Assembly (NCBI RefSeq): GCF_030815975.1 | Contig: NZ_JAUSXL010000002.1 | Span: forward strand, 3,398,501-3,462,500 | Direction of reading: 5' to 3' | Length of the DNA: 64,000 nt | Source of the DNA: Variovorax paradoxus | Lineage (GTDB): Bacteria > Pseudomonadota > Gammaproteobacteria > Burkholderiales > Burkholderiaceae_C | In this document: piece after piece, positions 33,439-43,323 of the stretch | How positions within the stretch are numbered: the stretch's first letter is position 1 | Layout: each line of letters opens with the position of its first letter | Notes under the pieces: model-generated | What the model saw: the letters and a program-made list of their open reading frames with translations, nothing else | What the model was told of the DNA's origin: nothing | Databases searched by the model: none | Program-made: the position numbers and the translations under genes

Positions 33439-34521
33439 ATGTGTCCATTCCAAGCAATGAACACAATGAGCCCCATCCACGCGGCGCGCGAATACGTTTT
33501 AGAAGCTGTTCAGAAGCCCGCGCTCGCTAGCGCTCTGCCCGATTCGATCAAGTTCAAGATCCGTAGCGCCGGCATATGGGTGAGCCGTTTCAGACGGGTA
33601 GGGGACTTGTTCGCATACCTGAAGCGATTCAACGGGAGTACACAAGACGGCCTCTCTGATGAGATGCGCGCGCTTGGACTCCAAACGTTCGAAGACATCG
33701 TTGACCCCTTTGAAAGGCGATTCGCCGATTGGGTTGGTGATCGGTTTCGCGCATCGGACTTCGTCATCGGCGAGACGTACAGCTCGCATGACATCCTGAT
33801 CTTTGCAGGGATCTACGACACCCGCACTGAAGGGATGTTGGTCATTGAATCAGGTGATCAACCAACGGCAGTCGTCATCAAGGCGACCATGAGCGGCGGC
33901 AAGTACAACAACGCGTGGCTGGAAGAGGGCCGACGGCTGAAGTACTACCTGAAGAGCATCACTCGGAACGGCGTCGTGCAATTTGGTGAGCACTTCAAGC
34001 CCAACGCGGCGGTCTTGAACGTGCCGGGATTGCCAGTACTCGCTTTCGTTCGACAAGCGGAGGGCGACCCATTCGTTTATGCGGGAGCCTTCTCGCGTCA
34101 ACAGATGCACGAAGAGCCGGACGGTGCGAAGTGGTTTGAGCTTGCGCTCACGAGCTCTGATGATTTGATCGCCGACGCGGGCTATGTGCAGCAAGAGTTG
34201 CAAGACCGTGTGGTTCAAGCCTCAACGCGACCAAGGAAAGAGCGCCTCGCCCGCTTGGCCAACGCGCCGAAGAAGCCCAAGACCATTCGAACTGTTTCAA
34301 CGGCGTTCGTGAGAAATCCCGATGTGGTTGCCGAGGTCCTCTTTCGAGCAGAGGGGCAATGCGAAGGGTGCAAGAAGCCTGCTCCGTTTGTCAGCAAGGC
34401 CACTGGCGATCCATACCTTGAGGTGCATCACATCACGCCGTTGGCGCAAGGTGGTGATGACACCGTCGACAACGCTTGGGCCCTCTGCCCAAACTGCCAT
34501 CGCGAAAAGCACTTCGGATAG
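33439..34521 (+). CDS. HNH endonuclease domain protein, lower GC than its neighbours
   Basis: A 360-residue protein whose C-terminal 60 residues form an HNH nuclease. Zinc ligands are CEGC near residue 309 and CPNC near residue 351, around the HHITPLAQGG metal site near residue 329. This is the McrA-like arrangement seen in restriction enzymes that target modified DNA. The N-terminal 250 residues match no family I recognise; a YAGAFSRQQM-like segment recalls modified-base reader domains, but weakly. The 60 bases at 33541–33600 are 53% G+C, clearly below the surrounding genes, which suggests transfer. In-frame ATG starts at 33439, 33457 and 33466 are all possible, and no strong ribosome site decides between them. 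Confidence 0.65.
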   Translation: MCPFQAMNTMSPIHAAREYVLEAVQKPALASALPDSIKFKIRSAGIWVSRFRRVGDLFAYLKRFNGSTQDGLSDEMRALGLQTFEDIVDPFERRFADWVGDRFRASDFVIGETYSSHDILIFAGIYDTRTEGMLVIESGDQPTAVVIKATMSGGKYNNAWLEEGRRLKYYLKSITRNGVVQFGEHFKPNAAVLNVPGLPVLAFVRQAEGDPFVYAGAFSRQQMHEEPDGAKWFELALTSSDDLIADAGYVQQELQDRVVQASTRPRKERLARLANAPKKPKTIRTVSTAFVRNPDVVAEVLFRAEGQCEGCKKPAPFVSKATGDPYLEVHHITPLAQGGDDTVDNAWALCPNCHREKHFG

Positions 34522-34814
34522 CAGCTAAAGCGTTTCGACCAACCGCGCTGCAGTGCCATCAGACAGCATGAGCCGCTCCACCCGCAGAGGCTGTGCGCAA
34601 TGGGCACAAACTCCGAATCGTTGGTGCCCATGACGAACTCCAGCGAGGGCGACGCGAGTGCATCACGCCAGTCGATGTCATCGAGCATCGCTTCGTTGAC
34701 TGTGGTGCCCCGCAAAGTTTTGGAGAGAAGAGTGCCGTGCGCGCGACAAGGCGAATGACCTGAGGTCTGCCAGGGACTACAAAATCCTCTTCATCAGCCG
34801 CCAAGCGCCCATGA
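34522..34814. other. Gene-free interval between the HNH gene and the tRNA terminator
   Basis: I see no convincing gene, repeat or structured RNA in this stretch. A minus-strand ORF covering 34428–34715 overlaps the HNH gene and has no family features. The interval may be a decayed remnant of acquired DNA. Confidence 0.4.
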
Positions 34815-34855
34815 AAAAAGCCCCTTGCTATCGAATAAATAGCAACGGGCTTTTT
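34815..34855 (-). terminator. Terminator hairpin downstream of tRNA-Thr
   Basis: A long stem (AAAAAGCCC … GGGCTTTTT, with an inner TTGCTAT/ATAGCAA stem around a short AT-rich loop) lies just past the 3' end of the minus-strand tRNA. It ends in a T-run in that orientation. It is a typical intrinsic terminator and may serve both directions. Confidence 0.75.
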
Positions 34856-34859
34856 AGAT

Positions 34860-34935
34860 TGGTGCCGGAGAGATGAATCGAACACCCGACCTTCTCATTA
34901 CGAATGAGCTGCTCTACCGACTGAGCTACACCGGC
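34860..34935 (-). tRNA. tRNA-Thr (anticodon CGT)
   Basis: The minus strand folds as a 76-base tRNA. The acceptor is GCCGGTG/CTCCGGC with a single T–T mismatch at the sixth pair. The D arm is GCTC…GAGC. The anticodon stem is GCTCA/TGAGA with loop TTCGTAA, giving anticodon CGT that reads the threonine codon ACG. A TTCGATT T-loop follows and an encoded CCA ends the molecule. It is followed by a strong terminator hairpin. Confidence 0.93.
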
Positions 34936-34960
34936 GAAGCCTCGGATTATAGCAACACCG

Positions 34961-35977
34961 TCAGGCCTTTTCGGCGTGGTACTTGGTCAAACGCTCGACT
35001 TCGTTACGCGAACCCAACATCACGCTCACGCGCTCGTGCAGTTTGGTGGGCTGCAACTCCAGGATGCGCTGCTTGCCGTTGGTGGCCGCGCCGCCGGCCT
35101 GCTCGACCAGCCAGCTCATCGGGTTGGCCTCGTACATCAGGCGCAGCTTGCCGGCCTTTTCGGGCTCGCGCTTGTCCCACGGGTACATGAACACGCCGCC
35201 GCGCATCAGGATGCGGTGCACGTCGGCCACCATGCTGGCAATCCAGCGCATGTTGAAGTCCTTGCCGCGCGGGCCTTCCTTGCCGGCCAGGCATTCGTCG
35301 ATGTAGCGCTTCATGGGCTCGTCCCAGTGGCGCATGTTGCTCATGTTGACGGCAAATTCTTTCGTATCGGCCGGAATCTGGATGTCTTCCTGCGTGAGCA
35401 CGAAGCTGCCTTGCTCGCGGTCGAGCGTGAACATGGCCACGCCGTTGCCCACGGTCAGCACCAGGGTGGTCTGCGGGCCGTAGATGCAGTAGCCGGCCGC
35501 CACCTGCTGGGTGCCGGGCTGCAGGAAGTCGGCTTCCTGCACGCCGGGGGTGTCGTCGGGCTTCTTCAGCACGCTGAAGATGGTGCCGATGCTCACGTTC
35601 ACGTCGATGTTGCTGCTGCCGTCGAGCGGGTCGAACATGAGCAGGTATTCGCCCTGCGGGTAGCGGTTGGGCACCACGTAGATGCTGTCCATTTCCTCGC
35701 TGGCCATGGCCGCAAGGTGGCCGCCCCATTCGTTGGCCTCGATCAGCACTTCGTTGGCGATGATGTCCAGCTTCTTCTGGATCTCGCCTTGCACGTTCTC
35801 GGTTTCGGCCGTGCCGAGCACGCCGCCGAGCGCGCCCTTGTTGACGGCCTGGCTGATGCTCTTGCAGGCACGAGCCACCACTTCGAGCAGCAGGCGCAGC
35901 TGGCCGGGAATGAGGCCGTCGGCGCGTTGCTGTTCGACGAGGTAGCGGGTGAGGGAAATCTTTTGTTGTTGAGCCAT
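34961..35977 (-). CDS. fbp: Fructose-1,6-bisphosphatase, class I
   Basis: This 338-residue protein hydrolyses fructose-1,6-bisphosphate to fructose-6-phosphate in gluconeogenesis. The metal-binding signature [13 protein letters not shown] is followed by TIFSV. The C-terminal [17 protein letters not shown] and [19 protein letters not shown] blocks are diagnostic of class I Fbp. It starts [13 protein letters not shown] at 35977, a full-length N-terminus. It lies 23 bases downstream of pepN's stop on the same strand and just upstream of tRNA-Thr. Making sugars from the acetate or pyruvate released by sulfonates would need this step. Confidence 0.95.
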   Translation of the reverse strand: MAQQQKISLTRYLVEQQRADGLIPGQLRLLLEVVARACKSISQAVNKGALGGVLGTAETENVQGEIQKKLDIIANEVLIEANEWGGHLAAMASEEMDSIYVVPNRYPQGEYLLMFDPLDGSSNIDVNVSIGTIFSVLKKPDDTPGVQEADFLQPGTQQVAAGYCIYGPQTTLVLTVGNGVAMFTLDREQGSFVLTQEDIQIPADTKEFAVNMSNMRHWDEPMKRYIDECLAGKEGPRGKDFNMRWIASMVADVHRILMRGGVFMYPWDKREPEKAGKLRLMYEANPMSWLVEQAGGAATNGKQRILELQPTKLHERVSVMLGSRNEVERLTKYHAEKA

Positions 35978-36000
35978 GTGCTTTCTGTGTTCCTTGCTGT

Positions 36001-38727
36001 TTAGTTACCGGCCAGGGCGCGGGTCACCACTTCGTGGGTGTCCTTGCTCAGGTCAGGCTTGGCGGCCACGCGGGCGATCGCTTCGCGCGCGGCGCTGCGG
36101 TAGGGCTCGGCCAGCTTGCTCCAGCGGTCGAGCGCGCGGGCAAGGCGGGCGGCCACCTGGGGGTTGATGGCGTCCAGCTCTATGACGCGCTCGCACCAGA
36201 ACACGTAGCCGGCCGCGTCGGGGCGGTGGAACGCGCCGGGGTTGGCGCTGCAATAGCTGAAGATCACGCTGCGCGCGCGGTTGGGGTTCTTGATGGAGAA
36301 GTCCGGGTGCTTCATCAGCTGCCTGACCAGCGGCAGGATGTCGCCGCCGCGGTCGGGTGCGCCAGCCTGCAGCGAGAACCACTTGTCGATGACCAGCGCC
36401 TCGTCCTTGAAGATGGCGTGAAAGCGCGCGAGCGCCTGCGCTGCCAGCGTGTGGCCCGACGACACCAGCGCATTGAGCGCGTTGAAGCGGTCGGTCATGT
36501 TGCCGGCATCCTTGAAGCGCTGCAGCGTCTTGCCGGGCCACACGGTGTCGCCCGATGAGCGCGCCGCCAGGCACAGGAAGTTGAGCGCCATGCCGGCCAG
36601 CGCGCGGCGGCCCGACGAGGTCGGGTCGGGCGTGTAGGCGCCGGTGTCGTGGTTTTCTTCGTAGACCTGTTGCCAGTCGGCAAAGAGGGCGATGGCCAGC
36701 TGGGCGCGCATGGCTTCGCGCACGAGGTGCACGCGCTGCGGGTCGACCACGTCGAGCTGCTCGGAAATGTAGGTTTCCGAAGGCAGCGTGAGCACCAGTT
36801 CCTTGAAGGCGGCATCGAGCTTGGGGTTGCGCAGCACGCTGCGCATGGCGTCGATGTAGGCGTCGTTCAGCACCGGGGTGGTGTCGGTGGCCAGGGCGGC
36901 AATGCCCTGCAGCGCGGCGCGCAGGCCCAGGCGCTGGCCGGCTTCCCAGCGGTTGAACGGGTCGGGATCGTTGGCCAGGAGGGTGAGCAGCTGGGCGTCG
37001 GTGTATTCGAAGTCGAGGATCACCGGCGCGCTGAAGCCGCGCAGGATGGACGGCACGGGCTCGGCGTCGAGGCCCACGAAGGTGATCTGCTCGCCGGCGC
37101 GCGAGAGCACCACGGTGCGCGTGCAGGGCGTGCCTGGCGCGCCGCGAGTCACTTCACTTTCGCCTTCGAGCTGCAGCGGCAGTTCGCGTCCGCTGGCATC
37201 GAGCAGGCCGATGTTCACCGGAATGACGAAGGGTTCCTTGGCCGGCTGGCCCGGCGTGGGCAGGCAGCTTTGAACGATGCTCAAGGTGTAGCTGCGGTTC
37301 TGCGTGTCGTACACGCCGTGCGCGGCCAGGCGGGGCGTGCCGGCCTGGCTGTACCAGCGCTTGAACTGGGGCAGCAGGCGGGCCAGTTCCGAATCGGGGT
37401 TGGCGTCGGCAATGGCCTGGGCGAAATCGTCGCAGGTCACGGCCTGGCCGTCATGGCGTTCGAAGTAGAGCGTGATGCCCTTCTCGAAGCCCTTGCGGCC
37501 GACCAGCGTCTGCATCATGCGGACCACCTCGGCACCCTTTTCGTAGATGGTGACGGTGTAGAAGTTGCTGATCTCGATGTAGCTGTCGGGCCGCACCGGG
37601 TGGGCCATGGGGCCGGCGTCTTCGGGGAACTGGGCGGTACGCAGCACGCGCACGTCCTCGATGCGCTTCACGGCGCGGGCCGAGGCGTCGGCGCACAGGT
37701 CCTGGCTGAACTCTTGGTCGCGGAAGACGGTGAGGCCTTCCTTCAGCGAGAGCTGGAACCAGTCGCGGCAGGTGACGCGGTCGCCGGTCCAGTTGTGGAA
37801 GTACTCGTGGCCGACCACGCTTTCGATGTTGCTGTAGTCGGCGTCGGTGGCGGTGGCCTGGTTGGCCAGAACGTACTTCGTGTTGAAGATGTTCAGGCCC
37901 TTGTTTTCCATCGCGCCCATGTTGAAGTCGCTGGTGGCCACGATCATGAAGCGGTCCAGGTCCAGCGGCAGGCCGAAGCGGGCTTCGTCCCACAGCACGG
38001 AGTTGACCAGCGAGTTCATCGCATGCTCGGTCTTGTCGAGGTCGCCGGCGCGCACGTACACCTGCAGCAGGTGTTCCTTGCCGCTGCGCGCGGTGATGCG
38101 CTGCTCGCGCGCCACCAGCTTGCCGGCCACCAGCGCGAACAGGTAGCAGGGCTTCCTGAAGGGGTCGACCCACTTGGCAAAGTGGCGGCCTTCGGGCAGC
38201 TCGCCCTGCTCGACGAGGTTGCCGTTCGACAGCAGCACCGGGTAGGCGGCCTTGGCGGCGCGCAGCGTGACGGTGTACATCGCCATCACGTCCGGACGGT
38301 CGAGAAAATAGGTGATGCGGCGGAAGCCCTCGGCCTCGCACTGCGTGAAGAAGGTGTCTTCGCTCACGAACAGGCCCATCAGCTTGGTGTTCTTGATGGG
38401 GCAGCAGGTGGTGAAGATCTCGAGCTCGAAGGCCCCTTCTTCGGCGGACGGCAGACCGTCCAGCACGAGCTGGTCGCCTTCCATGCGGAAGGAGGCGCCC
38501 TGGCCGTTGACCAGCACGCGCGCCAGGTTCAGCTCGTCGCCGTCCAGGCGCAGGGGCTGCGCCGGCGCGTCGGGGTTGCGGCGCAGCTGCATGCGGTTGA
38601 GCACGCGGGTCTTGGCGGGGTCGAGGTCGAAGGTGAGGTCGACGGTGTCGATCCAGAATGCCGGAGCGGCATAGTCTTCGCGGCGAATGGCAATCGGTTG
38701 CCCTTGGGCGTCACGCTGCAGCAGCAT
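36001..38727 (-). CDS. pepN: Aminopeptidase N (M1 family)
   Basis: A 908-residue M1 metallopeptidase. The exopeptidase motif [11 protein letters not shown] and the zinc site HEYFHNW (HExxH followed by a downstream glutamate in [13 protein letters not shown]) are present. It trims N-terminal residues from peptides in the cytoplasm. The size fits the long PepN type with the C-terminal alpha-solenoid. The start ATG at 38727 ([14 protein letters not shown]) overlaps the 3' end of the preceding HAD gene by 17 bases. The upstream in-frame extension to 38784 has no homology and was left out. Confidence 0.95.
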   Translation of the reverse strand: MLLQRDAQGQPIAIRREDYAAPAFWIDTVDLTFDLDPAKTRVLNRMQLRRNPDAPAQPLRLDGDELNLARVLVNGQGASFRMEGDQLVLDGLPSAEEGAFELEIFTTCCPIKNTKLMGLFVSEDTFFTQCEAEGFRRITYFLDRPDVMAMYTVTLRAAKAAYPVLLSNGNLVEQGELPEGRHFAKWVDPFRKPCYLFALVAGKLVAREQRITARSGKEHLLQVYVRAGDLDKTEHAMNSLVNSVLWDEARFGLPLDLDRFMIVATSDFNMGAMENKGLNIFNTKYVLANQATATDADYSNIESVVGHEYFHNWTGDRVTCRDWFQLSLKEGLTVFRDQEFSQDLCADASARAVKRIEDVRVLRTAQFPEDAGPMAHPVRPDSYIEISNFYTVTIYEKGAEVVRMMQTLVGRKGFEKGITLYFERHDGQAVTCDDFAQAIADANPDSELARLLPQFKRWYSQAGTPRLAAHGVYDTQNRSYTLSIVQSCLPTPGQPAKEPFVIPVNIGLLDASGRELPLQLEGESEVTRGAPGTPCTRTVVLSRAGEQITFVGLDAEPVPSILRGFSAPVILDFEYTDAQLLTLLANDPDPFNRWEAGQRLGLRAALQGIAALATDTTPVLNDAYIDAMRSVLRNPKLDAAFKELVLTLPSETYISEQLDVVDPQRVHLVREAMRAQLAIALFADWQQVYEENHDTGAYTPDPTSSGRRALAGMALNFLCLAARSSGDTVWPGKTLQRFKDAGNMTDRFNALNALVSSGHTLAAQALARFHAIFKDEALVIDKWFSLQAGAPDRGGDILPLVRQLMKHPDFSIKNPNRARSVIFSYCSANPGAFHRPDAAGYVFWCERVIELDAINPQVAARLARALDRWSKLAEPYRSAAREAIARVAAKPDLSKDTHEVVTRALAGN

Positions 38728-39400
38728 CGAGTGTCTCCAGAAAATTCGAATGGGCGAGTTCGTCGTAGTCGCGAACCGCGGCAATCACATGGGGGCCGGC
38801 AAGCTCGGCGGCGGAATGGGTGCTGCACACGGCCACGGCGCGCATGCCGCCGCGGCGCGCGGCCTCGATGCCGAAGGGGGCATCTTCAAAGACGATGCAG
38901 CGCTCGGGCGCCACGCCGATGCGGCGTGCGGCTTCCAGAAAGATCTCGGGCGTGGGCTTGCCGGCAAAGCCTTCGTCGCCGCCGACGATGGCCAGCGGCA
39001 GCGGGTCCATCTTCAGGCGCGACATCGCAAACTCGATGTTGTGCCGGTCGCCGGCGGTGCCCACGGCCACCTTCAGGCCGCGTGCGACGGCGGCCCTGGC
39101 AAAGGCGGTGAAGCCGGCCACTTCGGCGAAGTTGTCGTGGAAGAGGGCGCGGTAGATCTCTTCCTTCTCGTGCACCAGGCCCAAGCACTCTTCGTCGGAA
39201 AGCTCGCGCTCGAACAGCTCGCGCATGCACTCGGTGCCGGTGCGGCCCGTGGTGCGCGCAAGAATGTCGCTCACGTCGAGCTTCAGGCCGTGGCGTTCCG
39301 CAAATTCCACCCACGAGCGCGCATGCCAGGGCATGGAGTCGATCATGGTGCCGTCCATGTCGAAGATCAGGGCTTCGACCTTGTCGTGGGGCAGGCTCAT
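38711..39400 (-). CDS. HAD-superfamily phosphatase (beta-phosphoglucomutase-like)
   Basis: This 229-residue HAD-superfamily protein has the nucleophile motif FDMDGTMIDS near the N-terminus. A cap domain follows, then a GTAGDRHN region with motif II and the KPTPEIFLEAA and VFEDAPFGIEAARRGG blocks (motifs III and IV). The subfamily resembles phosphoglycolate phosphatase and beta-phosphoglucomutase. It probably hydrolyses a phosphorylated sugar or 2-phosphoglycolate. It lies between pepN and prfB, three bases from prfB's stop, in a compact minus-strand run. The substrate is not determinable from sequence. Confidence 0.85.
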   Translation of the reverse strand: MSLPHDKVEALIFDMDGTMIDSMPWHARSWVEFAERHGLKLDVSDILARTTGRTGTECMRELFERELSDEECLGLVHEKEEIYRALFHDNFAEVAGFTAFARAAVARGLKVAVGTAGDRHNIEFAMSRLKMDPLPLAIVGGDEGFAGKPTPEIFLEAARRIGVAPERCIVFEDAPFGIEAARRGGMRAVAVCSTHSAAELAGPHVIAAVRDYDELAHSNFLETLDAAAA

Positions 39401-39403
39401 CGC

Positions 39404-40508
39404 TTACACGCCCTGCTTGAGAGAGGCTTCGATGAACACATCGAGGTCGCCGTCGAGCACCTTCTGCGTGGCCGAGACTTCGACGTTGGTGCGCAGGTCC
39501 TTGATGCGGCTGTTGTCCAGCACGTAGCTGCGGATCTGGTGGCCCCAGCCCACGTCGGTCTTGCTGTCCTCGAGCTTCTGCTGTTCTTCCTGGCGCTTGC
39601 GCATCTCGTGGTCGTACAGGCGCGAGCGCAGGCGCTTCCACGCCACGTCGCGGTTGCTGTGCTGGCTGCGGCCGTCCTGGCACTGCACCACGATGCCGGT
39701 CGGGATGTGCGTCAGGCGCACGGCCGAGTCGGTCTTGTTGATGTGCTGGCCGCCCGCGCCGCTGGCGCGGAAGGTGTCGGTGCGCACGTCGGAGGGGTTG
39801 ATGTCGATCTCGATCGAGTCGTCGATTTCCGGGTACACGAAGATGCTCGCAAAGCTGGTGTGGCGCCCGCCCGACGAGTCGAAAGGCGACTTGCGCACCA
39901 GGCGGTGCACGCCGGTCTCGGTGCGCAGCAGGCCGAAGGCGTAGTCGCCTTCCACCTTGATGGTCGCGCCCTTGATGCCCGCGGTGTCGCCCGGGGTTTC
40001 GTCTTCGATCTGCGTCTTGAAGCCCTTGCGCTCGGCGTACTTCAGGTACTGGCGCAGCAGCATGCTGGCCCAGTCGCAGGCCTCGGTGCCGCCGGCGCCG
40101 GCCTGGATGTCGACGAAGGCGTTGAGCGGATCGGCCGGGTTGTTGAACATCCGGCGGAATTCGAGCTGCTTGATGTCGGCTTCGAGCGTGGCGGCGTCAT
40201 CGGCGATGGACTGCAGGCCGTCCATGTCGCCGTCGGCCTTCGACATTTCGAAGAGCTCGGTGTTGTCCGACAGCCCGTTGGTGAGGCGGTCGAGCGTGAC
40301 GACCACGTCGTCGAGCGATTTCTTCTCGCGGCCCAGTTCCTGGGCCTTCTTGGGGTCGTTCCAGACGTTGGGATCTTCGAGCGATGCGTTGACCGTCCTC
40401 AGACGTTCGGCTTTGGCATCGTAGTCAAAGATACCTCCGTAAATCGACCGTACGGACGCTCAGGTCCGCGAGCATTGCGCCGATTTGGTTGATTTGTTCT
40501 GCGTCCAT
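39404..40508 (-). CDS. prfB: Peptide chain release factor 2, with programmed +1 frameshift
   Basis: Release factor 2, which ends translation at UGA and UAA. The gene is in two overlapping frames: a 27-codon leader (40508 to 40425) ending LRRYL followed by an in-frame UGA, and a +1 frame (40426 to 39404). Joined at CUU-UGA-C they give about 367 residues. The shift site has the CUU slippery codon at 40430–40428, the UGA at 40427–40425 and an upstream GGAGG Shine–Dalgarno-like stimulator at 40438–40434. The release motifs are GAGGQ and SPF (specificity loop, within KSPFDSSGG). This is the well-known autoregulation of RF2. A single-frame prediction would miss the N-terminus. Confidence 0.95.
40425..40439 (-). 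promoter_or_regulatory. prfB programmed frameshift site
   Basis: On the minus strand the sequence is CGGAGG, TAT, CTT, TGA, C. The CGGAGG mimic of a ribosome site lies a few bases before the CUU-UGA slippery stop, the classic RF2 autoregulatory arrangement. When release factor 2 is scarce, ribosomes shift +1 and continue. Confidence 0.9.
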
Positions 40509-40587
40509 GGGGTGTCCTGACTGTGTTCGGGGGAAACCGGGCATTTTCTCACGCTCCGGTAACCCGCCCTGCAGAGCCCCTGTATTG

Positions 40588-40702
40588 CTCCTTCCCCCTT
40601 TGGGGGAAGGCTGGGATGGGGGCTGCCCCCGCATTCGGCGCGGCTTGTCTTTTTGGCGCCGGCGTGCCCCCACCCCTCCCCTCCCCCGGGAGGGGAGGGA
40701 GA
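40588..40702. repeat. Palindromic GC-rich intergenic repeat, second copy
   Basis: About 115 bases with the same layout as the copy in soeB (21914–22030): CTCC-T-TCCCC…GGGGGAAGG, a middle spacer, then GTGCCCCCACCCC…CTCCC…GGGAGGGGAGGG. It lies between the 5' end of prfB and the 3' end of metQ, so it may act as a terminator for metQ. The two copies differ in sequence but share their architecture. Confidence 0.7.
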
Positions 40703-40705
40703 AAG

Positions 40706-41527
40706 TCAGAAGGCGGGAACCAGCGAACCCTTGAACTGCGTCTCGATGAAGCTCTTCACCTCGGGCGACTGATAAGCCGCCACCAGCCGCTTCGCCCAGG
40801 GCTTGTCCTTGTCCGCGCGGCGCACGGCGATCAGGTTGGCGTACGGGCTCTTCGGGGCCTCCTTGATCACGGCGTCCCTGTCGAGCGAGAGGCCCGCCTT
40901 CTCGGCGTAGTCGTTGTTGATGGCGGCAATGGCCAGGTCGTCGAGCGAGCGCGGCAGCTGGGCGGCGTCGAGCGCCACCAGCTTGAGCTTCTTCGGGTTG
41001 CTCACCACGTCCAGCGGCGTGGCCGTGTTGTTCTTCACCGCCTCAGGTTTCAGCGTGATCAGGCCGGCCGTCTGCAGCAAGAGCAGCGCGCGGTTGCCGT
41101 TCGACGGATCATTCTGGATACCGACCGAGGCACCATCAGGCAGCTGGTCGATGGCCTTGATCTTGCGCGAGTAGAAGCCCAGCGGCGCGGTGATGGTCAG
41201 GCCCACGGGCACGATGTCGAAGCCGCGCGCCTTGTTCTGGTTGTCGAGGAAGGGCTGGTGCTGGAACGCGTTGGCGTCGAGGTCGCCCGAGGCCAGCGCC
41301 GCGTTGGGCAACTGGTAGTCGTTGAACACCACGACCTGGATGTTCAGGCCGTCCCTGGCGGCCACCTTCTTGACCACCTCGAAGATCTGCTCCCCGTTGC
41401 CGACGGAGACGCCGACCTTGAGCGTGTTCTTGTCTTGCGCGAGCGCGGCGCCGCCGGCGAAAAGGGCGGCGGCCAGCGTGGCGAGCGTTGCAAGGGCGAG
41501 CGTGCGGCGGCGGAAAGTGGTGTGCAT
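40706..41527 (-). CDS. metQ: MetQ/NlpA-family substrate-binding lipoprotein, first copy
   Basis: A 273-residue MetQ/NlpA-type binding protein. The N-terminus is a hydrophobic signal ending AALAQ; no clear lipobox cysteine is visible near it, so lipidation is uncertain. The mature part starts KNTLKVGVSVGNGEQIFEVV and contains the conserved FNDYQLPNAALASGDLDANAFQH block. It delivers methionine or a related compound to the MetNI importer. It is divergent from metN across a gap with nested inverted repeats. A second receptor, metQ2, is downstream of metI. It could bind D-methionine, a dipeptide or a sulfonate analogue. Confidence 0.82.
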   Translation of the reverse strand: MHTTFRRRTLALATLATLAAALFAGGAALAQDKNTLKVGVSVGNGEQIFEVVKKVAARDGLNIQVVVFNDYQLPNAALASGDLDANAFQHQPFLDNQNKARGFDIVPVGLTITAPLGFYSRKIKAIDQLPDGASVGIQNDPSNGNRALLLLQTAGLITLKPEAVKNNTATPLDVVSNPKKLKLVALDAAQLPRSLDDLAIAAINNDYAEKAGLSLDRDAVIKEAPKSPYANLIAVRRADKDKPWAKRLVAAYQSPEVKSFIETQFKGSLVPAF

Positions 41528-41583
41528 GTTGTTGCGCGAAATCAAAAAATGAAGGCGCGAATGTGGCATTGCCACCCGCGTTT

Positions 41584-41683
41584 GGGAACGAACCAATACG
41601 CATATCGATATGGCGTTCGCTGCAAGCGTTTCGAAAGGCTTATGCGTTTTCATGCATAAGCAAGCGCCGATTTGTTCGTTCCC
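41584..41683. promoter_or_regulatory. Nested inverted repeats between metQ and metN
   Basis: The divergent gap contains a perfect 10-base inverted repeat, GGGAACGAAC (41584–41593) with GTTCGTTCCC (41674–41683). Two smaller symmetric sites lie inside: the 12-base palindrome CATATCGATATG (41601–41612) and CTTATGC…GCATAAG (41639–41645 and 41654–41660). They are likely operators for the divergent promoters. The regulator is not encoded next to them. Confidence 0.5.
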
Positions 41684-41764
41684 TTTTGCCGCCTTTGTTT
41701 TCATACTCGGGCCCTTTTGCGAACTCCCGCGACCGCGCTTTCACGCGGGCCGCGCATCTTTTCC

Positions 41765-42634
41765 ATGACCCACCCATCGCCCGATGCGGCCCGCGGCAAC
41801 GCGGAGCCGGTCATCCGCCTTCAATCGGTGCAGAAGTCCTTCGCCTTGCCCAGCGGCGAGGTGTTCGACGCCGTGCAGTCGCTCTCGCTCGACATCCACC
41901 AGGGCGACGTGTTCGGCCTGATCGGCAAGAGCGGCGCCGGCAAGTCGACCCTGCTGCGCCTCATCAACCTGCTGGAGCGGCCCGATGCGGGCCAGGTCTT
42001 TGTCGGCGGGCGCGACCTCACCACGCTCTCGCGCCGCGAGCTGCGCGACACGCGCCAGAACATCGGCATGATCTTCCAGCAGTTCAACCTGCTGCAGAAC
42101 GCCACGGTGTTCGACAACGTGGCCTTTCCGCTGAAGATCCACGGCCGCCATTCCCGCGCCGAGATCGATGCCCGCGTGCGCGAGTGCCTGGCCCTGGTGG
42201 GCCTGGCCGAGAAGATCGACACCTACCCGGCCCAGCTCTCGGGCGGCCAGAAGCAGCGCGTGGCCATTGCGCGCGCGCTGGCGCCGCGCCCGCAGGTGCT
42301 GCTGTGCGACGAGCCCACCTCGGCGCTCGACACCGAAACCACGCGCGCGCTGCTCGAGACGCTGCGCGACATCAACCAGAAGATCGGCGTGACCATCGTG
42401 ATCGTCACGCACGAACTGTCGGTGGTCGAGGTGCTGTGCCGCCACGTGGCCATCCTGGAGAAGGGCCGGCTGGTGGAGCAGTTCGCGGTCGATGCGCCGA
42501 GCGAGGAGCGCCAGACCGCGCTGGGCCGCGAGATCGACGCGCTGGTGCGCCGGCGCGAGCGCGAGGCGCGCGAACCGATCGAGCCGCGTCCTTCGTCGCT
42601 GCGGCGCAATCCGCAGGAGGTGGCCTATGTTTGA
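41765..42634 (+). CDS. metN: Methionine-type ABC transporter ATPase
   Basis: This 289-residue ATPase energises the import of methionine-type substrates. Walker [15 protein letters not shown], signature [15 protein letters not shown] and Walker [13 protein letters not shown] are all present. The N-terminus after the Walker A region matches MetN rather than other ABC ATPases. The C-terminal extension is shorter than in E. coli MetN, so the regulatory methionine-sensing (ACT/C2) domain seems to be missing. The start at 41765 has no strong ribosome site. Its end overlaps metI by 8 bases. Confidence 0.9.
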   Translation: MTHPSPDAARGNAEPVIRLQSVQKSFALPSGEVFDAVQSLSLDIHQGDVFGLIGKSGAGKSTLLRLINLLERPDAGQVFVGGRDLTTLSRRELRDTRQNIGMIFQQFNLLQNATVFDNVAFPLKIHGRHSRAEIDARVRECLALVGLAEKIDTYPAQLSGGQKQRVAIARALAPRPQVLLCDEPTSALDTETTRALLETLRDINQKIGVTIVIVTHELSVVEVLCRHVAILEKGRLVEQFAVDAPSEERQTALGREIDALVRRREREAREPIEPRPSSLRRNPQEVAYV

Positions 42635-43289
42635 GAACATCGCCCCCATCCTTCCCGAGCTCTGGACCGCCACGGGCCAGACCTTCCTGATGCTGGCCAT
42701 CGGCCTTTCGGCCGCGGTGCTGATCGGCGGGCCGCTGGGCATCCTGCTGTTCCTGTTGGGTCCCGGCCAGTCGCTGGAGAACAAGCCGGCGTTCCTGGTG
42801 CTGAACTGGATCGTCAACACCGTGCGCTCGTTTCCTTTCATCATCCTGCTGGTGGCGCTGGTGCCGTTCACGCGGGTGATCGCGGGCACTTCCATCGGGC
42901 CGCTGGCGGCCGCGGTGCCGCTGTCGTTCGCGGCCATTCCCTACTTTGCGCGGCTGGTCGACCAGTGCCTGCGCGAAGTGCCGCGCGGCGTGATCGAGGC
43001 GGCGCATGCCATGGGCGCCTCCGAGCTGCAGATCGTCTGGCGCGTGCTGGTGGTCGAGGCGCGCTCGGGCCTGGTGCTCGCGCTCACGGTGCTGGCGGTG
43101 AGCTTTCTCTCCTATTCGGCGATTGCCGGCGTGGTGGGCGGCGGCGGCATCGGCGACCTCGCCATCCGCTACGGCTACTACCGCTTCCAGACCGACGTGA
43201 TGGTACTCACGGTGGCGCTGCTCGTGGTGCTGGTACAGATCCTGCAGTTCGTGGGCAACACCGCGGCGCGCAGGCTGGACAAGCGTTGA
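42627..43289 (+). CDS. metI: Methionine-type ABC transporter permease
   Basis: A 220-residue permease with about five membrane segments, matching MetI. The EAA-loop signature is in VIEAAHAMGASELQIVWRVLV, the point where it contacts MetN. The AIPYFARLVDQCLREVP region is also conserved. It overlaps metN by 8 bases, and metQ2 follows 34 bases later. It forms the inner-membrane channel of the transporter. Confidence 0.92.
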   Translation: MFENIAPILPELWTATGQTFLMLAIGLSAAVLIGGPLGILLFLLGPGQSLENKPAFLVLNWIVNTVRSFPFIILLVALVPFTRVIAGTSIGPLAAAVPLSFAAIPYFARLVDQCLREVPRGVIEAAHAMGASELQIVWRVLVVEARSGLVLALTVLAVSFLSYSAIAGVVGGGGIGDLAIRYGYYRFQTDVMVLTVALLVVLVQILQFVGNTAARRLDKR

Positions 43290-43323
43290 TTCTTTTCTTT
43301 TTTCCTCTTTCCCAGCTCATTTC

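Noticed and set aside
34428..34885. Overlapping minus-strand ORFs past the HNH gene
   Set aside because: They overlap the HNH gene or the tRNA, have unstable composition and show no motif.
33355..34935. Possible genomic island integrated at tRNA-Thr
   Set aside because: No repeat of the tRNA 3' end (attachment site) and no integrase gene were found in the window, so only the lower GC of one gene supports transfer.
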